Assembly: GCF_018614195.1 (NCBI RefSeq)
Contig: NZ_JAGGOT010000029.1
Coordinates: forward strand, 1 to 64,000
Reading direction: 5' to 3'
Source: Streptomyces sp. ISL-43
GTDB lineage: Bacteria; Actinomycetota; Actinomycetes; Streptomycetales; Streptomycetaceae
Length of the DNA: 64,000 bases
Shown: piece after piece, positions 1 to 8,634 of the stretch
Layout: each line of letters opens with the position of its first letter
Numbering within the stretch: the stretch's first letter is position 1
Notes under the pieces: generated by a model
The model's input: the letters and a program-made list of their open reading frames with translations, nothing else
Databases searched by the model: none
Told to the model about the DNA's origin: nothing
Program-made: the position numbers and the translations under genes

Positions 1-1
1 G

Positions 2-73
2 CACGCTGACACGGTGGGCGCCCTGAACGTTCTACGGGCCGGGCTGGTCCGTCGCGAGCCTCAACCGGCATAG
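2..73 (+). mobile_element. tnpB: C-terminal tail of IS200/IS605-family TnpB (partial)
   Basis: The frame starting at base 2 is open and reads ADTVGALNVLRAGLVRREP before a TAG stop at 71-73. The pattern ADxxGAxNVLRAGLxR is the usual C-terminal end of actinobacterial IS200/IS605 OrfB (TnpB), the RNA-guided nuclease related to Cas12; the final Asp-containing RuvC motif lies at this end in the family. Only 23 codons are in the window, so completeness upstream cannot be judged. The characteristic 3' hairpin follows directly, which supports the call. Confidence 0.75.
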
Positions 74-80
74 CGAGAAG

Positions 81-109
81 CCCCCTCATTTATGAGGGGG
101 AGGAGTCAC
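81..109 (+). ncRNA. 3' end of IS605-type right end / omega-RNA scaffold
   Basis: A perfect inverted repeat CCCCCTCAT-tt-ATGAGGGGG (81-100) lies 7 bases after the TnpB stop and is followed by AGGAGTCAC (101-109). In IS200/IS605 elements the right-end hairpin overlaps the 3' end of the omega-RNA, and host sequence after the right end acts as the guide. By that model the element ends near base 109 and a guide would be read from about 110 onward. The exact boundary is inferred from similarity to other actinobacterial elements, not shown here. Confidence 0.55.
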
Positions 110-187
110 ACCTCGGACTATGCGGCAGGAGGAGCCACCACCCCGCAAGCCACGGTCCGACCGGCGACTCCCGGCCAGGCCGGACCG

Positions 188-2680
188 TCAAGGGAGGGGC
201 AGGTTCTGTTCGGACCAGACGGTCTTGCCTCCCATGGCGTAGCGGCTGCCCCAGCGGTGCGAGAGCTGGGCGACGATGTACAGGCCGCGACCGCCTTCCT
301 CGGAGCTCCTCGCACGCCGCATCCTCGGTTGTGTGTTGCTGGAGTCCGAGACCTCGCACGTCAGGGTGTCCGCCCGGATCAGCCGGAGCCGGACCGGGCC
401 ACCCGCGTGGCGAATGGCATTGGTGACCAGCTCGCTGACGATGAGCTCCGTGCTGAAGGCAAGCTCGTCGAGGTCCCAGGCGGTCAGCTGATCCAGGACG
501 AGATGGCGCGCGTCGCCGACGACCGCCGGGTCCGCGTCGAGCCGCCATGTGGCGATGGAGCCGGCATCCACCACCCGGGTACGGGCCAGCAGGAGGGTGA
601 CGTCGTCCCTCAGCCTGCCCGGCGGCAACCCTTCCACGATGTCATGCCGGGCCTGACGCAGCGGCCGACCGAGTACGTCCGCGCGCAGCAGTCGGTCGGT
701 CAGGTCGCGCATGCCCTGGTCGATGTCCCCTTCTCCGCGTTCGATCAGCCCGTCGGTGTACAGGGCGAGGACGCTCCCCGGCGGCAGATCGCGTTCGACC
801 GCCTCGAAGGGCCAGCCACCGACCCCCAGGGGCGGGCCGGGGCTCAGCTCGACGTACTCCACGGTTCCGTCCGGGCTGACCACGGCCGGAGGCGGGTGTC
901 CGGCGCTTGCCATGACGCAACTTCGGGTGACCGGGTCGTAGACGGCGTACAGGCAGGTGGCCCCGGCCGGTCCACTGGGCACCGGCGTGCCCGCATAGCC
1001 GTCTTCGGCGTCTTCGCTCTCAGCTTCGGCGGCGACCTGCAGGACCATGTCGTCCACGTGCGCCAGCAGTTCCTCGGGTTCCAGTTCCAGGTCCGCCATC
1101 GCGCGTACGGCGCTGCGCAGGCGTCCCATCATGGCTGTGGCGTGCAGCCCGTGACCGGTGACATCCCCGACCACCAGGGCGACACGGGCCGACGACAGGG
1201 GGATGACGTCGAACCAGTCGCCGCCCACTCCGCTGTCCGCGTCGGCGGGCAGGTAGAGGCCGGCGGCTTCCAGTGCGGGTGTTTCCGAGGTGGTCGGCGG
1301 CAGAAGGCTGCGCTGCAGGCCCACAGCGGTGCGGCGCTCCTTGGTGTACCGCCGCGCGTTGTCCACGGCGACGGCCGCACGGGCCGCGATCTCCTCCAGA
1401 AGTGCCAGGTCGTCCGCCTCCAGCGGGGGAGTGTCCCCGGTGCGCCAGAGCGTGAGCCTTCCGAACCTGATGCCCCGCGCGCACAGCGGCGCCGTCATCG
1501 CCGAATGCGCACCCGGGACGGCGGTGGCCCACTTCGGGGCCGCGTCGCTCTCGGGTCCCGCGGGCCGGGTTCCGAGGCCGGTGATCAGCTCTCCCTGGCA
1601 CTCCCGGGCCCCGGGCGCGGCCGGTTCGGCCCCTCCCGCCTCGGTCACGGTCGGGTGGGGAACGGCCGTGGCGAGAGGAGCCGTGAACCGGGCCGTACCC
1701 GTACGCAGCGCGTCCGCTTTCGCTCCGGCGACGGCCATCCGGATCAGGGGCAGCGGGAGATGTCCGTCCGGGGGTGGTTCACCGCCGCTCAGAACGGTCT
1801 CCGCGAGATCCACCGCGGCGCAATCGCCGAACGAGGGCGCCAGCACTTTGACCAGGTCCTCGACGGTGCGCAGGACGGACAGCGAACCGCCCAGCGCTCC
1901 GGTCGCGCGGTACAGCAGGTCCAGGCGCCCGCGCGACCGTTCGTGGTCGGTGACGTCGGTGAACACCGCAGCCACACCCATCGGATGTCCGTCGGGTTCC
2001 TGCAGCCGGAACGCCTGGATGGTCACGACCCGGCCCCCTCTGGGGTCGTCCAAGGTGCGCGCGGTCGTGTTGAAACCGACAAGGGGGTTCCCGCTGTGCA
2101 TGACCTCCCGCAGCCGGTCGTCGATGATCCGCGCGTCCTGCGCCCACAGGAAGTCGGCCAGGCGCCGGCCGTTCAAGTCGACGGGCACCCCGGTGTACGG
2201 CAACAGGTGCGTGTTCGTCCGCAGCAGGCGCAGGTCCGCATCGAAGACGGCCAGGCCCACTCGGCCCTGCAGGAACAGTTCATGGGTGAAGGCGTGGTCC
2301 TGCCGCCATTGGGCGACCAGCTCCAGGGGTGCGCCCAGTACGAGGCAGCGGGCCGCGTCCCCACGCGCGCCGTCGTTCAGCGGGATGACGCGGAAGCCGA
2401 TCTCCAGCTCGCGTCCTGAGCCGTGTCGCAGTGTGGCCCGGCCCTCCCACCCCGCCTGCTCCCCCTGCCTGCCCTGAGCCAGAACCGCTTCCCAGCTGCC
2501 CGGGTCCGGGTCCGCGAGGAGGTCCCGGGCCGGTCGGCCGCACACGTCCGCGGACCGGCGCTCCAGGAGGGCTTCGGCCGCCGGTGTCCAGGCGACGATC
2601 GTCCCGGCATCGTCCAGGAGTGCCGCGGCCGTGTTCGCGACGGCGAAGGGATAGTCCTGGTTGCTCTCAGTGGCGCGCAT
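188..2680 (-). CDS. SpoIIE-family PP2C phosphatase with PAS, GAF and HATPase domains
   Basis: An 830-residue soluble signalling protein. Residues about 1-125 and 135-245 look like PAS domains, 265-455 a GAF domain ending in the ARAAVAVDNARRYT helix, and 470-690 a SpoIIE-type PP2C phosphatase with GVGGDWFDV (about 486) and GDVTGHG (about 505) carrying the metal-binding aspartates. The C-terminal 130 residues are an anti-sigma-type ATPase with N-box ELVSELVTNAIRHAG and a GGRGLYIV glycine motif. Proteins of this kind set anti-sigma/anti-anti-sigma phosphorylation in response to small ligands. The ligand is unknown. The ATG at 2680 has only a weak ribosome site. A paralog at 14.6-16.2 kb is a pseudogene. 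Confidence 0.92.
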   Translation of the reverse strand: MRATESNQDYPFAVANTAAALLDDAGTIVAWTPAAEALLERRSADVCGRPARDLLADPDPGSWEAVLAQGRQGEQAGWEGRATLRHGSGRELEIGFRVIPLNDGARGDAARCLVLGAPLELVAQWRQDHAFTHELFLQGRVGLAVFDADLRLLRTNTHLLPYTGVPVDLNGRRLADFLWAQDARIIDDRLREVMHSGNPLVGFNTTARTLDDPRGGRVVTIQAFRLQEPDGHPMGVAAVFTDVTDHERSRGRLDLLYRATGALGGSLSVLRTVEDLVKVLAPSFGDCAAVDLAETVLSGGEPPPDGHLPLPLIRMAVAGAKADALRTGTARFTAPLATAVPHPTVTEAGGAEPAAPGARECQGELITGLGTRPAGPESDAAPKWATAVPGAHSAMTAPLCARGIRFGRLTLWRTGDTPPLEADDLALLEEIAARAAVAVDNARRYTKERRTAVGLQRSLLPPTTSETPALEAAGLYLPADADSGVGGDWFDVIPLSSARVALVVGDVTGHGLHATAMMGRLRSAVRAMADLELEPEELLAHVDDMVLQVAAEAESEDAEDGYAGTPVPSGPAGATCLYAVYDPVTRSCVMASAGHPPPAVVSPDGTVEYVELSPGPPLGVGGWPFEAVERDLPPGSVLALYTDGLIERGEGDIDQGMRDLTDRLLRADVLGRPLRQARHDIVEGLPPGRLRDDVTLLLARTRVVDAGSIATWRLDADPAVVGDARHLVLDQLTAWDLDELAFSTELIVSELVTNAIRHAGGPVRLRLIRADTLTCEVSDSSNTQPRMRRARSSEEGGRGLYIVAQLSHRWGSRYAMGGKTVWSEQNLPLP

Positions 2681-2863
2681 GCGTGCCCATCTCGTCCGCC
2701 CGGTCCCGCTGTCCCCATGCTGGTCGATGTCCGGAACGGGAGCCAGAGGCGTTGCGCCATCCGGTACCGCTCGGGCGGTAGCCGCGGACCAGCGGCGCGT
2801 AGGGGGTGGTGTGGCCGCGGGTGCCCGCCCAGGTGCGCAGGTAGCCCTCGGCTCCCCGCATGA

Positions 2864-3328
2864 GCTCGTCCACCACGTCCTTCCTCACGCCCCCTGCCCG
2901 CCGGGTTCACCCACGAGGGAGTCTGGAAGGTGCTGCGGGACCCCGCGCCCGGCACGGTCCGGCTCTACGAGTGCAAGGTGGTGAACCACTCGCTGCTGAC
3001 CCCCGACCCGGGGTGCGAGGGGCAACAGCTCCTCGGCGCGGTCGGATACGCGTACACCAAGGCGGTGCCGGGCTCGGTGCCCCTCTACCGGTGCTACGTA
3101 CCGTCCGTATTCGATCACTTCGTCTCAAACCGCGCCGACTGCGAGGGGCCGTACACGAAGGAGGGCCTGCTCGGCTACGTCATGCCGGTGACCGCGCAAA
3201 GGTGCCCCCGGAGCGTGCGACCCGGGGGCACCCTTCGCATCCTCGCCCTCGACGGCTACGGCATCACGCTGCGCCGCGAGTACGCCCGCAACCGAAGCGC
3301 TCCCTTCCCATCGGCTCCTGTCAAGTAA
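2864..3328 (+). pseudogene. Truncated fragment of a secreted repeat protein (DUF5648-like)
   Basis: The frame opened after a stop at 2861-2863 shows GFTHEGVWKVLRDPAPGTVRLYEC and later LYRCYVPSVFDHFVSNRADCEG and KEGLLGY. Alternating Cys/Trp motifs with DHFVSxxxxCEG and EGLLGY are typical of a family of actinobacterial secreted proteins. The similarity starts before the first usable start codon (GTG 2930) and there is no signal peptide, so the 5' end is missing. A strong hairpin (3201-3232) sits just after GLLGYV, where homologs normally stop, which suggests the natural stop was also lost. I treat it as a gene remnant; the family name is from memory. Confidence 0.5.
3201..3232 (+). terminator. 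Hairpin inside the 3' part of the gene remnant
   Basis: GGTGCCCCCGG (3201-3211) and CCGGGGGCACC (3222-3232) form a perfect 11-bp stem with a 10-base loop. It fits a rho-independent-type terminator of the original remnant gene; there is no U-tract, as is common in Streptomyces. Confidence 0.5.
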
Positions 3329-3366
3329 CGAATAGCCGGGGCTACGGCCCCATCCCTCCTCCGGGC

Positions 3367-3384
3367 ACGGTGGAAATCCACCGT
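3367..3384. promoter_or_regulatory. Palindrome upstream of the MMPL transporter
   Basis: ACGGTGGA-AA-TCCACCGT is a perfect palindrome ending 45 bases before the preferred start of the MMPL gene. Its size and symmetry suit a dimeric repressor such as a TetR protein, which often controls MMPL exporters. No regulator gene is adjacent, so the binding protein is unknown. It could also be a short RNA hairpin in the leader. Confidence 0.4.
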
Positions 3385-3428
3385 TCTGCGCAAGAGCAGG
3401 ACGCATGCCACCCGGATCAGAGGCTCCG

Positions 3429-5630
3429 ATGTCCCGTCGCGCAGGCGTCTTCGTGACCCGTCGTCCCCGGCTCGTCCTCCTCGCCGCGCTCGTGTTCCTG
3501 GCGCTGTCCGTCGTGTTCGGTGCGGAAGCGACCGGCCGGCTGAAGACGCAGGGATACGACGATCCCCGGTCCGAGTCCAGCCGTGCCGCCCTCGCGGCCG
3601 CCGAAGGCCTGGGGGCGTCCCCCAACCTGGTCGTCGTCGCGCAGGCCGTCGGCGGTTCCGTCGACGGCCCGGAGGCCCGGAGCGCGGGCGAGGGCCTGAC
3701 CCGCCGCCTCGCCGCCCAGCCGCACGTGAGCGCCGTGACCTCGTACTGGACCGGCGGCGCGGCGGAACTGCGCAGCCGGGACGGCCACGCGGCCATGCTG
3801 GTCGCGCACGTGGACGGGGAGGGAGAACAGCTCGGGGCGCGGGTCAAGCGGCTGAGCGAGGAGCTGACCGCCCCCAGCGCTTCCGACGCGGCCCTGACGG
3901 TGCACGTGGGAGGGTCGGCGCTCACCGACGCCGAGCTGCAGGACATCGCGGAGTCCGACCTGAAGCGGGCCGAGGCCGTCGTCCTGCCGGGAACCCTGAT
4001 CCTGCTGGTCCTGGCGTTCGGCAGTGTGGTGGCCGCCGCGCTGCCGCTGCTGATCGGGGTCCTCGCCATCGCCGGGACCCTGCTGGTCCTGAGTGTCCTC
4101 GGCTCCGTCACCGACGTGTCCGTGTTCGCGCTGAACCTCACCACGGCGCTCGGCCTGGGGCTGGGCATCGATTACGGGCTGTTGATCGTCTCGCGGTTCC
4201 GCGAGGAGCTCGCGGCCGGGTACAGGCCGCGCACGGCCGCCATCCGGACCGTGCGCACCGCCGGCCACACGATCGCCTTCAGTGCCGCGACGGTCTCCGC
4301 CGCGCTCGCGACGCTGCTGGTGTTCCCGCCGTACTTCCTGCGCTCCTTCGCCTACGCGGGCATCGCCGTGGTGGCCATCGCCGCGGTGAGTGCCGTGACC
4401 GTCCTGCCCGCCGTGCTCACGCTGCTCGGAAAGCGGGTGAACGCCTGGCCCGTGCCGTGGCGCCACCGGGTGCAGAAGGGCTCCGGGTCGCGCTTCTGGG
4501 AGGGGCTGGCGCGGATCGTCGTACGCCGCCCGCTGATCGCGGCGCTGCCGGTGATCGGCCTGCTGGTGCTCCTCGCCGCGCCGTTCGCGCACGCTGGTTT
4601 CGCCACCCCCGACGACCGGGCGCTGCCCACGAGCGCGGCCGGCCGCCAGACCGGCGACCTGGTGCGCGACGCGTTCGACATGAAGGGCTCCAGCGCACTC
4701 ACCGTCCTCGTCACGGGCACGGCGCCCCGGTCGGCGCAGGAGGACTACGCCCGTCGGCTGTCCGCGCTCCCCCAGGTCGCCCAGGTCGTGGGTCCCGACG
4801 GCGACGGCCCGGCCCGGCTCTCCGTGGTGCCGCTGGTCGACCCCCGGTCGCGCGCCGCCCAGCAGCTCGTGCACGACGTCCGGTCGACCCCCGCCCCGGC
4901 GGGCACCGACGTCATGGTCGGCGGACCGAGCGCGGTACTGGTCGACGCCAAGGACACGGTGGGAGACCGGATACCGCTGGCGCTCGCCCTGATCACCGTC
5001 ACCACGTTCGTACTATTGTTCGGATTCACACGCAGCCTGCTCCTGCCGCTCAAGGCCATCGCGCTGAACGCCCTGAGCCTGACGGCCGTCCTCGGGGCGA
5101 TGGTATGGATCTTCCAGACGGGCCATCTGAGCGGCCTGCTCGGCTTCACGCCCGGACCACTCAGCACGACCATGCCGGTGCTGCTGTTCTGCATCGTCTT
5201 CGGGCTCTCGGTGGACTACGAGGTGTTCGTTCTCGCACGGATCAAGGAGGCGCGCGACGCCGGGCAGGACAACGCCGACTCGATCGTCTCGGGCATCGCC
5301 CGAACGGGCGGCATCGTGACGACCGCCGGCGCCCTGCTCGCGTTCACCCTCCTGAGCTTCGGCACCTCCCAGGTCTCCCTCCTGCAGTTCTTCGGGATCG
5401 GCGCGGGCCTCGGCGTCCTCCTCGACGCCACCCTCGTGCGGGGCGTCCTCGTACCGGCGCTCATGCGCCTGGCGGGCGGCCTGAACTGGTGGGCACCGAA
5501 GCCGCTGAGGCGCAAGGTGCCGCCTCCGGCTCCTCGTCCTCGACCGGCCACCGCGAGAAGGTGCCCCCCGGGCCGCTGCTCCCCGAGCCGCACCGTCGTC
5601 CGTGCCCACGCCCACGCGGCGCGCCGCTGA
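3429..5630 (+). CDS. MMPL-family membrane transporter
   Basis: A 733-residue RND/MMPL transporter in the plasma membrane, a family that exports lipids or hydrophobic compounds with proton exchange. It has two repeats, each with one N-terminal TM helix, an extracellular domain and five further TM helices. The duplicated signatures GLGIDYGLLIVSRFREE (about 247) and GLSVDYEVFVLARIKEA (about 595) carry the conserved Asp-Tyr pairs used for proton relay. The ATG at 3429 is preferred for its AGAGG site; ATG 3405 in the same frame would add eight residues. The last 40 residues are a Pro/Arg-rich cytoplasmic tail. Substrate unknown. Confidence 0.92.
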   Translation: MSRRAGVFVTRRPRLVLLAALVFLALSVVFGAEATGRLKTQGYDDPRSESSRAALAAAEGLGASPNLVVVAQAVGGSVDGPEARSAGEGLTRRLAAQPHVSAVTSYWTGGAAELRSRDGHAAMLVAHVDGEGEQLGARVKRLSEELTAPSASDAALTVHVGGSALTDAELQDIAESDLKRAEAVVLPGTLILLVLAFGSVVAAALPLLIGVLAIAGTLLVLSVLGSVTDVSVFALNLTTALGLGLGIDYGLLIVSRFREELAAGYRPRTAAIRTVRTAGHTIAFSAATVSAALATLLVFPPYFLRSFAYAGIAVVAIAAVSAVTVLPAVLTLLGKRVNAWPVPWRHRVQKGSGSRFWEGLARIVVRRPLIAALPVIGLLVLLAAPFAHAGFATPDDRALPTSAAGRQTGDLVRDAFDMKGSSALTVLVTGTAPRSAQEDYARRLSALPQVAQVVGPDGDGPARLSVVPLVDPRSRAAQQLVHDVRSTPAPAGTDVMVGGPSAVLVDAKDTVGDRIPLALALITVTTFVLLFGFTRSLLLPLKAIALNALSLTAVLGAMVWIFQTGHLSGLLGFTPGPLSTTMPVLLFCIVFGLSVDYEVFVLARIKEARDAGQDNADSIVSGIARTGGIVTTAGALLAFTLLSFGTSQVSLLQFFGIGAGLGVLLDATLVRGVLVPALMRLAGGLNWWAPKPLRRKVPPPAPRPRPATARRCPPGRCSPSRTVVRAHAHAARR

Positions 5631-5802
5631 CCTGGGCGGATGCTCTGAGCCGCGTTTCCGGAGCAGGCCGATCCGCCGAGATCGGCAGAAGAGAGGCCGG
5701 ATGGGCCACGGCTCGGCGGAGTGCGGCCGCGTCGCCGTCGGCAGCGGGACGGCCCCTGCCATCGTGGGCCACCGCACTCCGTCTTCGCCGGGAGGTACCT
5801 CC

Positions 5803-6996
5803 GTGTCCCCACGCCCGTACGGCCACGCCGGCCGGATCCGCCCGTCGCTGCGCCTGGCTGCCGCCACCGCTGTGTGCGGCGCCGTGCTCGCCGCCTCCGT
5901 GCAGCCCGCCCAGGCCGGAGCGGACCGCAATCCGCCGCCCGGGGTCGCTCTCCGCCAAGAGCTGCGGGAGCTGGTGGACAGGCCCGACGGGCCCCCCGGA
6001 GTCATCGCCGTCCTGCGTGACGGCGACCGTACGGAGATCTACCGGGCGGGCGTGGCCGACGTGGAGAGTGGCCGGCCGCCGAGGGCGACCGACCACATGC
6101 GGATCGCCAGTGTCGCCAAGGCCTTCAGCGGAGCGGTGGCCCTGGGGCTCGTCGACCGGGGCCGGCTGCACCTGGACGACACGATCGGTGAGGTGCTGCC
6201 CGGTCAGCCGGTTGCCTGGCACAGGGTGACGCTGCGCCAACTTCTCAACCACACGAGCGGGTTGCCCGACTATCCGGCCTCCCAGGGGTTCATCGACATC
6301 ATCTCCGAGGACCCCCGCCACCACTTCGATTCCCGGCGCCTGCTGGAGTTCATCGCCGACGAGGACCTCGAATTCCGGCCGGGCAGCCGCTACGAGTACT
6401 CCAACTCCGACAACATCGCCATCGCCCTCATGGCCGAGGCCGCCACCGGACGCCGGTACGAGACGCTGCTGCGCGAGCTCGTCTACGAGCCGTTGGGCAT
6501 GGAAGCCACGAGCCTGCCGCAGGGGTACCGGCTGCCCATGCCCTTCCTCCACGGCTACCAGATCGATCCGCAGGCCGGGCCCGTCGACGTCAGTGAGGCC
6601 GTGAGTGCCTCGGGGGCGTGGGCGGCCGGGGGCATCGTCTCGACGCCGAAGGACCTGACCGCGTTCATCCGGGGCTACGCGGGCGGCGCGCTCGTCTCGG
6701 ACCGCACCCGACGGCAGCAATTCAGATTCATCCCCGGCGCTCTGTCCCAGCCCCCCGGACCCGGCCGCACCGAGGCGGGCCTGGCGATCTTCCGCTACAC
6801 CACGCGCTGCGGAGCGGTGTACGGCCACACCGGCAATACACCCGGCTACACGCAGCTGGTGGCGGCCACGGCGGACGGTCGGCGCTCGCTGACCTTCTCG
6901 ATCACCACGCAGACGTCCCTCACCAGCAACCCCGACCTGTCGGCACAGGTCCGGGAGGTCCAGGAGGACTTCGTCTGCGCCCTGCTGCACAGGTGA
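5803..6996 (+). CDS. Secreted serine hydrolase (class C beta-lactamase / DD-peptidase fold)
   Basis: A 397-residue secreted enzyme. GTG 5803 is chosen because GGGAGGT lies 7 bases upstream and it opens directly onto a Sec signal peptide (RPSLRLAAATAVCGAVLAA, cleavage after AQA near residue 34). The three catalytic motifs are present: SVAK (Ser103, Lys106), YSN (Tyr199) and HTG (His342). This is the layout of D-alanyl-D-alanine carboxypeptidases and related esterases; true beta-lactamase activity cannot be claimed. The upstream MMPL stop lies about 170 bases away, so co-transcription is possible. A GGCGGTC-gtgga-GACCGCC hairpin follows the stop. Confidence 0.93.
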   Translation: MSPRPYGHAGRIRPSLRLAAATAVCGAVLAASVQPAQAGADRNPPPGVALRQELRELVDRPDGPPGVIAVLRDGDRTEIYRAGVADVESGRPPRATDHMRIASVAKAFSGAVALGLVDRGRLHLDDTIGEVLPGQPVAWHRVTLRQLLNHTSGLPDYPASQGFIDIISEDPRHHFDSRRLLEFIADEDLEFRPGSRYEYSNSDNIAIALMAEAATGRRYETLLRELVYEPLGMEATSLPQGYRLPMPFLHGYQIDPQAGPVDVSEAVSASGAWAAGGIVSTPKDLTAFIRGYAGGALVSDRTRRQQFRFIPGALSQPPGPGRTEAGLAIFRYTTRCGAVYGHTGNTPGYTQLVAATADGRRSLTFSITTQTSLTSNPDLSAQVREVQEDFVCALLHR

Positions 6997-6999
6997 CCA

Positions 7000-7018
7000 G
7001 GCGGTCGTGGAGACCGCC
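7000..7018 (+). terminator. Short hairpin after the serine hydrolase gene
   Basis: GGCGGTC and GACCGCC form a 7-bp stem with a 5-base loop, starting 3 bases after the TGA stop. No U-tract. Placement fits a weak terminator. Confidence 0.45.
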
Positions 7019-7129
7019 GAGGCCGCAGGCGCCGTCAGCCCCGATCCAGGGGGTGCGAGGTTCACACCGATGGGGGAAGCTGGGAATGCCGTAGTGCCGG
7101 CGGGGGCAGAGAGGCGAGGAAGGTCCTTC

Positions 7130-7624
7130 GTGAACGTTTCAGCAGCCGGCCGCCCCGCACGCGCATCCCGGTGCCGGGTGCGTATGGCCACCCTGCTGTG
7201 CACGGCGGCGGCCATGGCGGCCGCCGTGATCCCGGCCTCCGCGCACACCGGTGGTACGTCATCGGCCCGGACTCTGGATCCACTGGATCCGGTGGTGGTC
7301 GTCGACTGTTTCTCGCAGGCCCAGATGCGCCCCGCGGAGTACCTCCTGGCCTGCGGCGACGGGAACAACCGCCTCGTCGGACTCCGATGGGACACCTGGG
7401 GGGCGAGGACCGCGACGGCCACCGGCACCGACATGGTGAACGACTGCCGCCCCTACTGCGCGGCCGGCCGTTTCCGCGCCTACCCGGTAACGGTGACCTT
7501 GAGCGATCCGGAGGCCTGGCCCGAGCACCCCGACGTCCAGCGCTTCACAACGATCAGGCTCCTCTACACCGACACCGCACCGGACCCGGTCCCCAAGGAC
7601 GTGACCTACAAGCTCGTGTACTGA
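7130..7624 (+). CDS. Small secreted protein of an actinobacterial family
   Basis: A 164-residue exported protein. GTG 7130 is preferred: GAGGAAGG lies 7 bases upstream, while the longer in-frame start at 7007 falls in the preceding hairpin. The N-terminus (MATLLCTAAAMAAAVIPASAHT) is a signal peptide. The mature part carries LVGLRWDTWGARTATATG, NDCRPYCAAGRF and YPVTVTLS, a pattern common in small secreted Streptomyces proteins with no defined function, often with two disulfide-pairing cysteines. I see no catalytic motif. Confidence 0.8.
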   Translation: MNVSAAGRPARASRCRVRMATLLCTAAAMAAAVIPASAHTGGTSSARTLDPLDPVVVVDCFSQAQMRPAEYLLACGDGNNRLVGLRWDTWGARTATATGTDMVNDCRPYCAAGRFRAYPVTVTLSDPEAWPEHPDVQRFTTIRLLYTDTAPDPVPKDVTYKLVY

Positions 7625-7704
7625 CGGAAGAACGCACCCACCAAGGACGCACACCAAGGGCGCACCGACGCAGGGCGGAGCCGGGCGCTGCGGCCCTGGC
7701 GAGG

Positions 7705-8325
7705 TCAGCCCGTGTCGACCACGAGATCCGCGCGGGCGCGGCCCGGGGCGATGAGCCGGGCGTTCGCCTCGTCCGAGCGTGCCACCCACTCGCGTGCGTA
7801 CGCCGGATCCTTGCCGTGATGTACGTGCCGCTCGACCAGGCGCCCGATGCGCAGGGCCCGGTCCGGGGCGAGGTACCAGGCTTCGTCCAGCAGTGGCCGT
7901 ACCGCCGCCCACTCTCCCGCATCGTGCAGCAGGTAGTTCCCCTCGGTGATCACGAGCGGTAGGGCCGGGGTGACGGGAACGCTGCCCGCGATCGGGTCCT
8001 CGAGGGAGCGGTCGAAGGCGGGCGCGTACACCGTGGCCGCGCCGGGTGCGCGAAGTCGGCGCAGCAGGGAGACGTAGCCGGCGGCGTCGAAGGTCTCCGG
8101 AGCGCCCTTGCGGTCGGCCAGCCCCAGCCGGGCCAGTTCGGTCTGGGCGAGGTGGAATCCGTCCATCGGGACGACCACGGCCGTCTCCGGCCCGAGCGCG
8201 TCGGCGAGCAGGGCGGCCAGCGTCGACTTTCCGGACCCCGGTGGCCCGGCGATGCCGAGGATTCGCCGGTTTCCCCGGGCGGTCAGCGCGCCCGCCCTCG
8301 CTACGAGTTCCGTCGTCTTGTCCAC
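7705..8325 (-). CDS. Nucleoside/nucleotide kinase-family protein (P-loop)
   Basis: A 206-residue cytoplasmic P-loop kinase of the uridine kinase/pantothenate kinase-like group. Walker A GPPGSGKST spans residues 27-35; VVVPMDGFHLAQTEL supplies the catalytic Asp seen in CoaA- and Udk-like kinases, ITEGNYLL is the Walker B-like strand with its Glu, and RLVERHVHHGK gives the lid arginines. Substrate cannot be read from sequence; sugars, nucleosides and pantothenate are all used in this group. It lies alone on the minus strand, convergent with the secreted protein gene. Confidence 0.85.
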   Translation of the reverse strand: MDKTTELVARAGALTARGNRRILGIAGPPGSGKSTLAALLADALGPETAVVVPMDGFHLAQTELARLGLADRKGAPETFDAAGYVSLLRRLRAPGAATVYAPAFDRSLEDPIAGSVPVTPALPLVITEGNYLLHDAGEWAAVRPLLDEAWYLAPDRALRIGRLVERHVHHGKDPAYAREWVARSDEANARLIAPGRARADLVVDTG

Positions 8326-8484
8326 CTGTGCATCTTGCCTGAGGACCGCACCCGGCGGTGTTGCCGCACCTTCTGCCCGGTCGAACGGTGGTACGTGGAT
8401 CGGGTCGCCTGCCGGCGGGCCGAGCGGGCGCCGTCACGTCCGGGCCGTGCGAGATTCATTGACAGAAGGTGAACGCGGCCCGAC

Positions 8485-8502
8485 TCTGAGAGCGCTCTCA
8501 GA
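8485..8502. promoter_or_regulatory. Palindromic operator, LacI-type (CebR/BglR-like), before GH64
   Basis: TCTGAGAGCGCTCTCAGA is an 18-bp perfect palindrome 132 bases upstream of the GH64 start. It matches the shape of Streptomyces LacI-family operators for glucan-degradation genes; the CebR cello-oligosaccharide box is TGGGAGCGCTCCCA. The palindrome plus a beta-1,3-glucanase gene suggests sugar-responsive control by a LacI-type repressor encoded elsewhere. Confidence 0.7.
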
Positions 8503-8634
8503 CTTCAAGTCGTCCAAGCCTTCCAGCCTTCCATCGATCCATCCGTCCGTTCATGCTCCGTCCGTCCGCCCGCTCCATCTGCGTCACCGGGCACCGCACT
8601 GCCCGGCATCGTGTCCCCCCACAAGGAGGAAAGC

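Noticed and set aside
92..2419. Plus-strand 775-codon frame opposite the first SpoIIE phosphatase
   Set aside because: The minus strand encodes PAS, GAF, PP2C and ATPase motifs; the plus frame shows none.
2667..2888. 73-codon minus-strand ORF just upstream of the SpoIIE phosphatase
   Set aside because: Second half is low-complexity Arg/Gly/Ser, it overlaps the next start, and no family is recognisable; possibly part of the decayed region, but not supportable as a gene.
3236..3328. LALDGYGITLRREYARN near the end of the remnant, faintly like a Cas1-type or similar N-terminus
   Set aside because: Too short, follows a terminator hairpin, no start codon and no second domain.
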